Shown: in pieces, positions 23,677 to 30,409 of the stretch
How positions within the stretch are numbered: the stretch's first letter is position 1
Layout of the letters: each line of letters starts with the position of its first letter
Source: Acidobacteriota bacterium
GTDB lineage: Bacteria; Acidobacteriota; Vicinamibacteria; Vicinamibacterales; CAVVIG01
DNA: 64,000 nucleotides
NCBI GenBank assembly: GCA_018268955.1
Contig: JAFDVO010000010.1
Coordinates: forward strand, 37,246 to 101,245
Direction of reading: 5' to 3'
The notes under the pieces: model-generated
The model's database searches: none
What the model saw: the letters and a program-made list of their open reading frames with translations, nothing else
What the model was told of the DNA's origin: nothing
Made by a program: the position numbers and the translations under genes

Positions 23677-24612
23677 TCACCGCGCCACCGCCACCGCAGC
23701 TTCCTGGATACGGGGGCGCAACGCCACCTTGATCGGCGCGGGCATACGGGCGGGCCGCGCTGCGTAGGTGAGGACCTGGGCACCGCGGGTGGTCGCCGGC
23801 TTCGCAGGGGCCGCCTTGGGCTTCATGGTGGCCTTCGCCATAGTCGGACGCACGGCCACGAGGTCGACCAGCGCTTCGCGCATCGCGGCGACGTGCTGCG
23901 GCCCCATCTGGCCCAGCGACTCACGCAGCCGCTTGATGGCCCTGGCGTGGAGCTGCGAAACCCGCGACTCGTTCACGCCGATCTCGGCACCGATTTCCTT
24001 CATCGTGGCTTCGGCGTAGTAGTAGAGGCTGATGACCTTCTGCTCGCGGACGGGCAGGGACGCGATCGCTGCACGGACCCGCTCACGCGTCTCGGTCTTC
24101 TCGTACGCCGTGTCCGGCGCATCGGGCTCGGACGGCACGAGCACCGTCGGAAGGTTGCTCTCGTCCATGTGCTCGCCGCTCGCGAGGGGCGACGTGGCCT
24201 CGATGGTGTTGATCCGGACGATCGTGCGGCTGAGGCGCTTCTCGTCCGAGCCAACGCGCGCCGCCAGGTCCGCCATCGACGGCTCATGCCCGAGTTCACG
24301 CCGCAGCGCTTCACGGGCGGCGTCCAGTTCCCGCCGCTGGCGCCGGACACCGCGCGGCCACGCATCCTTGCGGAGGGCGTCAATCATGGCGCCCCTGACG
24401 CGGCGCTCCGCGAAGGTCTCGAACTTGATCCCGCGGGCCTCGTCGAACCGGTGCGCGGCATCGATCAGGCCAAGCACCCCGTCCTGGACGAGATCGCCGA
24501 TGTCGATGGAGTTCGGCATCGACGCCGCCATGCGGCGGGCCAGCGCTTCAACGAACGGCAGGCCGGCGACAATACGGCGGTCCTGGGCAGCGGTAACAGA
24601 AGGAACGGGCAT
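23677..24612 (-). CDS. FliA/WhiG-type RNA polymerase sigma factor with C-terminal extension
   Basis: This 311-residue sigma70-family protein of the sigma28 type has region 2 with IDIGDLVQDGVLGLIDAAHRF, RRVRGAMIDALRKD and PRGVRRQRR. Region 3 contains LGHEPSMADLAARVG, and region 4 contains LPVREQKVISLYYY and MKEIGAEIGVNESRVSQLHARA. FliA proteins are about 240 residues; this one carries about 75 extra basic, Ala/Pro/Lys-rich residues at the end. The ATG behind AGGAGA was chosen over a GTG 17 codons upstream. No flagellar genes are present, so it may direct another regulon. A sigma54-type promoter and tandem inverted repeats lie upstream. Confidence 0.88.
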   Translation of the reverse strand: MPVPSVTAAQDRRIVAGLPFVEALARRMAASMPNSIDIGDLVQDGVLGLIDAAHRFDEARGIKFETFAERRVRGAMIDALRKDAWPRGVRRQRRELDAAREALRRELGHEPSMADLAARVGSDEKRLSRTIVRINTIEATSPLASGEHMDESNLPTVLVPSEPDAPDTAYEKTETRERVRAAIASLPVREQKVISLYYYAEATMKEIGAEIGVNESRVSQLHARAIKRLRESLGQMGPQHVAAMREALVDLVAVRPTMAKATMKPKAAPAKPATTRGAQVLTYAARPARMPAPIKVALRPRIQEAAVAVAR

Positions 24613-24666
24613 CTGCTTGGTCTCCTGATTCGGAAGTTCGTGGCGCTTCCGTGTGCTGACCACTAT

Positions 24667-24682
24667 CGCAACCGCGGTACCA
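24667..24682 (-). promoter_or_regulatory. Predicted sigma54 (-24/-12) promoter for the sigma factor gene
   Basis: On the minus strand the sequence reads TGGTAC, five bases, TTGCG. GG and GC are exactly 10 bp apart, and TGG, AC and TTGC match the RpoN consensus. The predicted start is about 44 nt before the ATG, leaving the AGGAGA site intact. Tandem inverted repeats lie 134-196 bp upstream, as activator sites usually do. Confidence 0.6.
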
Positions 24683-24694
24683 CCGGCAGAGCCT

Positions 24695-24713
24695 GTGCCC
24701 CGAATCGGGGCAC
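24695..24713. promoter_or_regulatory. 8-bp inverted repeat next to the sigma54-type promoter
   Basis: GTGCCCCG and CGGGGCAC form a perfect stem around AAT. It lies 13 bp upstream of the -24 box of the sigma factor promoter. It could be an operator, or a terminator for minus-strand transcripts arriving from the DHp gene. Confidence 0.45.
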
Positions 24714-24815
24714 GATGCGCAGGCCTGTTCCTGTATCATCATGTCTTCACAGCATTTACGCCGAGTGTTCCAGAACGGATCGCGCGGTTGCGGCGCTCAG
24801 CGGTTCTGTGAAAAC

Positions 24816-24863
24816 CGTCAACGCTTTGACGATGATGGTCGGCGCGTCGTCAACGGCGTGACG
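24816..24863. promoter_or_regulatory. Tandem 16-bp inverted repeats, candidate activator binding sites
   Basis: CGTCAACGCTTTGACG (24816-24831) and CGTCAACGGCGTGACG (24848-24863) share the arms CGTCA and TGACG. Their centres are 32 bp apart, close to three helical turns, so two dimers would sit on the same DNA face. They are upstream of the predicted sigma54 promoter. This fits an enhancer for an NtrC-type activator, probably the gene at 25603. Confidence 0.6.
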
Positions 24864-24910
24864 GAAACGCTGACGTTTCTGCGATCGACTGACGGGATTG
24901 AAAGGCGCGC

Positions 24911-25144
24911 TTACTGCGCGTCGGAAGGGTCGGACGGGTCCGAAGGGTCGAGTGAGGAGAGGGACTGCCGCAGATCCTTGACAGTGCCCATCGCCTCCAG
25001 CGCGCTCGTCACCACCTGAGAGGCGCGGGCGCGGGTCGGGGCGTCGGTCAGGCGGGATTCGAGCAGCTCGGCATGCGCGAGGATAATGCCGAGCTGATTG
25101 TTCAAGCGATGGAAGAGGAGGCGGACTTCTGGTGTGTCCACCAC
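24911..25144 (-). CDS. Orphan histidine phosphoacceptor (DHp-like) protein
   Basis: This 77-residue soluble protein consists of a helical hairpin with an H-box-like FHRLNNQLGIILAHAE (His12), followed by a second helix RASQVVTSALEAMGTVKDLR. The pattern matches the DHp domain of HELNN-type histidine kinases, but there is no ATPase domain. The tail repeats PSD three times, encoded by three 9-bp DNA repeats at 24919-24945. The start is GTG with GAGAGG six bases upstream; longer frames would overlap the preceding gene. It lies 44 nt behind the helix-turn-helix gene. It might relay phosphate, or hold kinases and regulators together. The identification rests on one short motif. Confidence 0.55.
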   Translation of the reverse strand: MVDTPEVRLLFHRLNNQLGIILAHAELLESRLTDAPTRARASQVVTSALEAMGTVKDLRQSLSSLDPSDPSDPSDAQ

Positions 25145-25188
25145 GTCACGCCTCTCGGTTCCAGTATTCGATGCGGTCACGAACCCGT

Positions 25189-25407
25189 TCAGGCCTGGTT
25201 GCGCTGTTCCTGCTGCCACACGACGTCGCTGGCCGGCCGGTCGGCGTGGTGCGGGTCGCGCCACAAGGTGTCGACGAAGATGCGAACCGAGCCACCGGCG
25301 GTGCGGACATACTCGATTTTGCCAGACGACAGCCAGTTATAGATCGTGCGACGGCTGACGCCGACAAGTTCGCAGGCCTTCATGATCGAGATCGTCTTTC
25401 GTTCCAC
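25189..25407 (-). CDS. Excisionase/AlpA-like helix-turn-helix DNA-binding protein
   Basis: This 72-residue protein carries ISIMKACELVGVSRRTIYNWLSSGK and then IEYVRTAGGSVRIF, the winged helix-turn-helix of the excisionase/MerR-like (HTH_17) family, followed by DTLWRD. Such small proteins act as excisionases in mobile elements or as transcription regulators; no integrase or attachment site is seen here, so regulation is more likely. The GTG start is set by GGAGG eight bases upstream. It faces away from the sigma54 activator gene across a 195-bp gap and is followed by the orphan phosphoacceptor gene. Confidence 0.8.
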   Translation of the reverse strand: MERKTISIMKACELVGVSRRTIYNWLSSGKIEYVRTAGGSVRIFVDTLWRDPHHADRPASDVVWQQEQRNQA

Positions 25408-25602
25408 GGGTTCTGCCTCCAGCAAGGGTATCGGTGTAAGGTGAGCGGCCCTATAGAGCCAGCTCGCGAAGGCCAGCTGGGGATGTGGCCACTGGCCATT
25501 TATTCGGTTCGGCGGGGGCAAGACACAAGAGGGCCGTGCGCAATTTTTTCGGGTACCCGCATACCGCGGCGGGAACATCCACGTCTGTGATCGGCGCCAC
25601 CC

Positions 25603-26979
25603 ATGCCTGACACGTCGAAACACCTGCTGCTCGTCGAAGATGAACCGGCCCTTCGCACGGTGCTCGCCGAACAACTGACGGATCGGGGGTACGAGGTCGA
25701 CGAAGCGGAGTCGGGGGAGGCGGCGCTCGCCCGCCTTGCCGATTTCGCATACGACGCTGTCGTCACCGACCTGCGCATGCCGGGAGTCGGCGGGAATGCG
25801 GTGCTCGAAGCCGCCGTCCAGCGTTACCCGGACATCGTTGTCATCGTCGTCACCGGGTATGGGACGGTGAAGGACGCCGTCGACGCGATCAAGCGCGGCG
25901 CCACTGACTTCGTCAGCAAGCCGTTCCAGATCGACGAACTCACCCATGCCCTGCAGGTGGCCCTCGAACAGCGCCGTCTCAAGTCAGAGAACGCCTACCT
26001 GCGCGCGCAACTGGATGCCCGGCACCGCATCGAGGGGATCGTCGGGCGCAGTCCCGCGATGAAGAAGCTGTTCCAGCTTCTCGAGACCGTGGCTCCCACG
26101 AACAGCACGATCCTGATCACGGGAGAGACCGGCACCGGCAAGGAGGTCGTGGCCCGGGCCATCCATCACAACAGCCCGCGCCGGGCGCAGCGATTCGTCG
26201 CCCTGAACTGCAGCGCCATCCCCGAAGCCCTGCTCGAGGCCGAGCTGTTCGGCCACGTGAAGGGGGCGTTTACCGGTGCAATCGGGAACCGGCAGGGCCG
26301 GCTCGAACAGGCGCACAAGGGCACGCTCTTCCTGGACGAAGTTGGGACGATGAGCGTTGGTCTCCAGACGAAGCTGCTACGCGTCCTCCAGGAGCGCGAG
26401 TTCGAACGAATTGGCGATCCGAACACCATCAAGGTGGATGTCAGGGTCATCGCCGCCACCAACAGCGACCTGCGACGGATGGTCGCGGCCGGCGACTTCC
26501 GCGAGGACCTGTTCTACCGGCTCAACGTCATACCGGTCACCCTGCCCCCACTCCGCGACCGCAAGGACGACGTGCCGCTGCTGGTGCAGCATTTCCTCGA
26601 CAAGCTGGGGAGCGATAGCCGATCCCCCGTCATGGTGTCGCAGCGCGCCATGCGCGCCTTGATGGCCTACAGCTGGCCTGGCAATGTGCGGCAGCTCGAG
26701 AACGCCATCGAACGGGCCGTTGCATTCGGCGGCGGACGCGGGCAGATCGAGTTCGACGATCTGCCACCGGAGATCGCCAGCGTGCCGAGTTCGCCGTCCA
26801 CGTCCGACCTGTCACTTCCGGACGAGGGGATGGACCTGGCGGAGCTCGTCAGCAGCATCGAGCGGGACTTGATCGCACGCGCGCTGGAACGCACCGCTGG
26901 CAACAAGGGTCAGGCGGCGCGCCTGCTCCGGCTCAAGCGCACCACGCTTGTCGAGAAGATCAAGCGGCTCCACAGGTAA
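25603..26979 (+). CDS. Sigma54-dependent response regulator (NtrC type)
   Basis: This 458-residue activator has a receiver domain with acidic pair Glu12-Asp13, phosphoacceptor Asp56 (VVTDLRMPG) and Lys106 (FVSKPF). The AAA+ domain shows Walker A GETGTGKE (174-181), GAFTGA (221-226) that contacts sigma54, Walker B LFLDE (242-246), and the sensor and arginine-finger region FREDLFYRLNVIPV. A Fis-type helix-turn-helix closes the protein (GNKGQAARLLRLKRTTL). All key residues are intact. The nearest kinase is the hybrid protein at 22048. A nearby sigma54-type promoter with tandem inverted repeats, in front of the sigma factor gene, is its best candidate target. Confidence 0.93.
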   Translation: MPDTSKHLLLVEDEPALRTVLAEQLTDRGYEVDEAESGEAALARLADFAYDAVVTDLRMPGVGGNAVLEAAVQRYPDIVVIVVTGYGTVKDAVDAIKRGATDFVSKPFQIDELTHALQVALEQRRLKSENAYLRAQLDARHRIEGIVGRSPAMKKLFQLLETVAPTNSTILITGETGTGKEVVARAIHHNSPRRAQRFVALNCSAIPEALLEAELFGHVKGAFTGAIGNRQGRLEQAHKGTLFLDEVGTMSVGLQTKLLRVLQEREFERIGDPNTIKVDVRVIAATNSDLRRMVAAGDFREDLFYRLNVIPVTLPPLRDRKDDVPLLVQHFLDKLGSDSRSPVMVSQRAMRALMAYSWPGNVRQLENAIERAVAFGGGRGQIEFDDLPPEIASVPSSPSTSDLSLPDEGMDLAELVSSIERDLIARALERTAGNKGQAARLLRLKRTTLVEKIKRLHR

Positions 26980-26995
26980 CGCCCGGCGCACCCTG

Positions 26996-27011
26996 CCGCA
27001 CGCGAGTGCGG
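26996..27011. terminator. Hairpin with GCGA loop between convergent genes
   Basis: CCGCAC and GTGCGG pair perfectly around the stable tetraloop GCGA. It fills the 34-bp gap between the sigma54 activator and the minus-strand DegT-type gene. It may stop transcription from both sides, though no T-run is present. Confidence 0.5.
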
Positions 27012-27013
27012 TC

Positions 27014-28171
27014 TCAGCGGGCGAACGTCCGGGCGACGTCCAACGAGGCGTCGATGACGTCAGCCACATCCTGATCCGTCAGCAGCGGATGAAGCGGCAG
27101 TGACACGAGCCGATCCGTTTCCCGTTCTGCCACCGGGAACGCGTCGGGCTTCAGTCCGTACACCTCCCGGTAGAAGCGCATGCGGTGCAGCGGGATGAAG
27201 TGCACGCTCGCGCTGATGTGGCGCTGGCGGAGTTCCTCGATGAACATCCCGCGGTCGATGTGAAGCCGCTCGAGATGCAGGCGCAGCGCATAGATATGCC
27301 ACGCCGAGGTGACGTGCGGACGCTCGACCGGCACCTGCAGCTGCGGAACCGAGGCGAAGGCGTCTGAGTAGCGCTGTGCGATGGCCCGTCGGCGCGCGTG
27401 GAACGCATCCAGCTTGTCCAGCTGACGCAGCCCAATCGCCGCCATGATGTCGCTCATGTTGCACTTGAACCCGGGAAGGACGACGTCGTACCACCACGAA
27501 TCCTTCTTGCCTGCGGCGGCCTGCCGATCCCGATCGATGCCGTGCCGCGTCCACGGCCTGGCGCGTTCGACAAGTTCTGCGTCTCCGGTCAGCATCCCGC
27601 CCTCGCCGGTGGTGAGATTCTTCGTCGCGTAGAAGCTGAAGGCGCAGAGTGGACCGACACTACCGACCGTGCGGCTCCTGTACGTGGCCGGCAGTGCGTG
27701 TGCGGCGTCTTCGATCACGACGATGCCCCGGTCCCTGGCGAGATCCAGAATCGCGTCCATCTCGGCTGGATGGCCGTGGAGGTGAACCGGAATGATGGCC
27801 CGCGTCCGAGCTGAAAGCGCGCGTCGAACGGCGGCGGGATCGATGTTGAGCGTGTCGGGCTCGACGTCGACGATCACCGGCCGTGCGCCGGCGTGGTGCG
27901 CGACATGCGCCGTCGCGCAGAACGTCATCGTCGTGGTGATCACCTCGTCGCCAGGGCCGACCCCAGCTGCCGCCAGCGCGACCTGCATCGCTGCCGTTCC
28001 CGAGTTCACCGCGAGGGCGGCTTCGGCCCCGACGCGCCGGGCCACGCCGGCCTCGAACATCGCGGTCCGAGGACCCGTCGTGAGCCACTCCTGACGCAAG
28101 GTGGCCGCAACCTCGTCGATTTCCTCGTCGCCGATGGACGGAGGAGAGAAAGGCAGGAGCGTGGGCCGCAC
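27014..28171 (-). CDS. DegT/DnrJ/EryC1/StrS-family sugar aminotransferase
   Basis: This 385-residue PLP enzyme transfers an amino group to a keto sugar attached to a nucleotide. It starts with PFSPPSIGDEEIDEV, followed by EWLTTGPRTAMFE and VNSGTAAMQVAL, the family's phosphate loop. EDAAHAL carries the PLP aspartate, and FSFYATKNLTTGEGG the Schiff-base lysine. The domain end shows RRRAIAQRYSDAF and HIYALRL. It probably makes an amino sugar for the polysaccharide made by the downstream locus, although it points away from it. The start is GTG, supported by a -10-like TACCAT seven bases upstream. Confidence 0.9.
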   Translation of the reverse strand: MRPTLLPFSPPSIGDEEIDEVAATLRQEWLTTGPRTAMFEAGVARRVGAEAALAVNSGTAAMQVALAAAGVGPGDEVITTTMTFCATAHVAHHAGARPVIVDVEPDTLNIDPAAVRRALSARTRAIIPVHLHGHPAEMDAILDLARDRGIVVIEDAAHALPATYRSRTVGSVGPLCAFSFYATKNLTTGEGGMLTGDAELVERARPWTRHGIDRDRQAAAGKKDSWWYDVVLPGFKCNMSDIMAAIGLRQLDKLDAFHARRRAIAQRYSDAFASVPQLQVPVERPHVTSAWHIYALRLHLERLHIDRGMFIEELRQRHISASVHFIPLHRMRFYREVYGLKPDAFPVAERETDRLVSLPLHPLLTDQDVADVIDASLDVARTFAR

Positions 28172-28178
28172 GCGGCAG

Positions 28179-28184
28179 ATGGTA
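28179..28184 (-). promoter_or_regulatory. -10 element for a leaderless DegT-type transcript
   Basis: On the minus strand TACCAT ends seven bases before the GTG start. No Shine-Dalgarno sequence is present, so the start codon probably coincides with the 5' end of the mRNA. Confidence 0.45.
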
Positions 28185-28248
28185 CCGAAATCCACAGCGA
28201 GTTGAACAGAAGCGTTGACGCAGACCGCCGCTGACGCGGGCAGAGTGC

Positions 28249-28254
28249 TACTCT
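28249..28254 (+). promoter_or_regulatory. -10 element for the repeat-protein gene
   Basis: TACTCT ends seven bases before the ATG of the repeat-rich protein gene. The match is weaker than for the other sites, but the spacing is the same and no ribosome binding site is seen. Confidence 0.35.
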
Positions 28255-28261
28255 GGCCGGT

Positions 28262-29593
28262 ATGCCTCCTCGCTACGCGTACTGGACCATCCTGATCGAC
28301 GGCACCGCCACGGCGTTCCGCGCCCGCGAGCGCGAGGAACTCCTGCCGACCGTGAATCAGCTCCGGCGCACCAACACCGATGTTGCCGTGCGCTACTTCT
28401 CGCGCGGCAAGCTCTGGGACTCGCCAGAGCAGGCAGACTGGGCTGCTCGGCAGTCCGGAGGGGGGACGGGCACTGAACGACGCGACCGCGAGTGGCGACC
28501 CGGCGGTAACCATCGGGATCCGCGCGCACGGTTCGACAAGGACAAGAAAGCGCGACGCAAGCGCGACGCGGGCGAAGCCGGGCGGCGCGAAGCCTCTGCA
28601 CCGCCCGAGGACCGACGTACACCTACCGAGAATCGCGGCGGCGACCGCCGCGATCGAGACGGCTCAAAGCGCCCACGTCCGCCCCAGCTGCGGGAGCGCG
28701 CGGCAGGCGAAGAGCGGCCGCGCGATCGCGGCGGGAAAGCCGGGTGGTCACCCAAACCGCCGCGTGCACCTGAGGCCAAGCGCCGCCCCGAGTGGCGGCC
28801 TGAGCAGAAGCGCGAGGCACCGGCACATGCCGCCTCCAAGCCGCGCGAGAACTGGGCAGGTCAGGACCGCGATCGGCAGCGGCCGCGCGAGAATCGCTCC
28901 GGCCAGGATCGCGACCGGCAGCGTCCGTACGAGAACCGGTCGGGCCAGGATCGTGACCGGCAACGCCCGCGCGAGAGCTGGTCGGGTCAGGACCGCGATC
29001 GGCAGCGGCCGCGCGAGAACCGCTCAGGCCAGGATCGCGACCGGCAGCGTCCGTACGAAAACCGGTCGGGCCAGGATCGTGACCGGCAACGCCCGCGCGA
29101 GAGCTGGTCGGGTCAGGACCGCGACCGGCAGCGGCCGCGCGAGAATCGCTCCGGCCAGGATCGCGACCGGCAGCGTCCGTACGAGAACCGGTCGGGCCAG
29201 GATCGTGACCGGCAACGCCCGCGGGAGAGCTGGTCGGGTCAGGACCGCGACCGGCAGCGGCCGCGCGAGAATCGCTCCGGCCAGGATCGCGACCGGCAAC
29301 GCCTGCGCGACGACAGCCGTCCCGCGTCTGGGTTCAGCGGTCGTGACAAGCCTCGCCAGGACCGGCGCGGTGAGTGGAAGCCGAAGGGCACCCGGCCCGA
29401 CGCTCGGCGCCCCGCGAAGCCTGAAGTGGGGCAGGACCGCGCACGCAGTCAGGAACGTCCTCGCCAGGACGACTGGCGTCGTCGCCCTGATGAGGACGAG
29501 TCGCGGCGCAAGCCGCGGCCCGACGCGAGCCCCGAGCGGCCGCCGACGCCCGAGCAGATCGTCATCAAGCCCGAGCCGCCGGAGCGCGGATAA
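28262..29593 (+). CDS. Charged repeat protein with conserved N-terminal domain
   Basis: This 443-residue protein is not assigned to a known function. The first 60 residues look folded (RYAYWTILIDGTATAFR, ELLPTVNQLRRTNTDVAVRYF, GKLWDSPEQA). The rest is predicted disordered and extremely rich in Arg, Asp, Glu, Pro and Gln. It contains eleven 14-residue repeats with the core GQDRDRQRP (residues 195-348). The tail ends with PDASPERPPTPEQIVIKPEPPERG. No signal peptide or membrane helix is seen. Such mixed-charge arginine-rich regions often bind RNA or form condensates, but this is inference. The YdcF-like gene follows after nine bases. Confidence 0.75.
   Translation: MPPRYAYWTILIDGTATAFRAREREELLPTVNQLRRTNTDVAVRYFSRGKLWDSPEQADWAARQSGGGTGTERRDREWRPGGNHRDPRARFDKDKKARRKRDAGEAGRREASAPPEDRRTPTENRGGDRRDRDGSKRPRPPQLRERAAGEERPRDRGGKAGWSPKPPRAPEAKRRPEWRPEQKREAPAHAASKPRENWAGQDRDRQRPRENRSGQDRDRQRPYENRSGQDRDRQRPRESWSGQDRDRQRPRENRSGQDRDRQRPYENRSGQDRDRQRPRESWSGQDRDRQRPRENRSGQDRDRQRPYENRSGQDRDRQRPRESWSGQDRDRQRPRENRSGQDRDRQRLRDDSRPASGFSGRDKPRQDRRGEWKPKGTRPDARRPAKPEVGQDRARSQERPRQDDWRRRPDEDESRRKPRPDASPERPPTPEQIVIKPEPPERG
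28844..29305 (+). repeat. Eleven 42-bp in-frame tandem repeats with a 126-bp higher-order period
   Basis: Each 42-bp unit encodes 14 residues. Units alternate in the order RENRSG, YENRSG, RESWSG, so the true period is 126 bp (three units). Copies are almost identical at DNA level, which points to recent expansion by slippage or unequal recombination. The first (RENWAG) and last units differ slightly. Confidence 0.93.
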
Positions 29594-29602
29594 CACCGGC
29601 GC

Positions 29603-30376
29603 GTGGCGGACGTTGGCTGGTTCGTCCTTTCGGCGGGCGGCGCGATCACGCTGCTCGGCGCCACGATCGTCTGGCTGACGAGTTCCGGCGGCTCACCGGC
29701 GTCGCGCCGGTGTCTCACCGCGCTCGCGCTGTTCTACTGGATCGCGAGCACTGACGTGGTCGCTGATGGCCTGCGCCATCTGCTCGCGGCTCCATTCCCA
29801 CCGTTGACCCAGGGTCGCGTACCTCCCGGACGTGTGGCGGTCGTGCTGCTCGGATCGGGGACGTACGGCTTCCGCGACTGGTCCGAGGATCAGTTCTCCA
29901 TCGTCGACCGCGTCGGCGCTGCACGATTATTCGAAGCCGCCCGTGTATTTCGTCTCGTCCATGCCGATTACGTGGTCAGCTCAGGGGGAATGCGTGCCCC
30001 GTCGGCCCATGTGCGTCCGTCTGGCGCCGTGATGGCCGACGTGCTGGTCTCCCTCGGCGTGCCACGCGACCGGCTGGTGATCGAGACGGCGTCGGTGAAC
30101 ACGCGAGCACAGGCATTGATCGTTCGTGAACTGCTGAGGCAACGCCCTGTCGACCATGTGGTGCTCGTCACTTCACAGATGCACATGCGCCGTTCGCTCG
30201 GCACCTTCCGCGCCGTCGGCGTGGATGCGATTCCGGCGGTGGCGCGCGAGCCAGAGAGCATCGATACGTGGTGGCAGAAGTGGATACCGACCGATAAAGC
30301 GCTTGACGGCACCGCGATGGCTGCTCACGAACTCATCGGTATACCAGCCTACGCTGTCCGCGGCTGGTATCGCTGA
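29603..30376 (+). CDS. YdcF/SanA-family (DUF218) protein
   Basis: This 257-residue protein has a hydrophobic N-terminus with two likely membrane helices (about 5-25 and 38-60). A DUF218 domain follows: VAVVLLGSGTY, AARLFEAARVFRLVHADYVVSSGG, IETASVNTRAQALIV and VVLVTSQMHMRRSLGTFRAVG. Relatives (YdcF, SanA, ElyC) affect envelope integrity and polysaccharide or peptidoglycan precursor supply; the biochemical activity is not settled. The start is GTG nine bases after the previous stop, suggesting one transcript with the repeat protein and probably with the activator that follows 33 bases later. Confidence 0.85.
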   Translation: MADVGWFVLSAGGAITLLGATIVWLTSSGGSPASRRCLTALALFYWIASTDVVADGLRHLLAAPFPPLTQGRVPPGRVAVVLLGSGTYGFRDWSEDQFSIVDRVGAARLFEAARVFRLVHADYVVSSGGMRAPSAHVRPSGAVMADVLVSLGVPRDRLVIETASVNTRAQALIVRELLRQRPVDHVVLVTSQMHMRRSLGTFRAVGVDAIPAVAREPESIDTWWQKWIPTDKALDGTAMAAHELIGIPAYAVRGWYR

Positions 30377-30409
30377 TCGCGCGCGGCTCATCAACACTGG
30401 AGAACGCTC

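Noticed and set aside
24741..25019. Plus-strand open frame of 92 codons after TATCAT
   Set aside because: It overlaps the phosphoacceptor gene and the tandem inverted repeats, has no family features, and the hexamer is only one base from the start codon.
25189..25407. Excisionase-like gene as a sign of an integrated mobile element
   Set aside because: No integrase, transposase, attachment site or tRNA gene is nearby, and neighbouring genes are ordinary regulators.
28844..29305. Direct repeats considered as a CRISPR array
   Set aside because: The 42-bp units are contiguous, in frame with a long gene and have no unique spacers; no cas genes are present.
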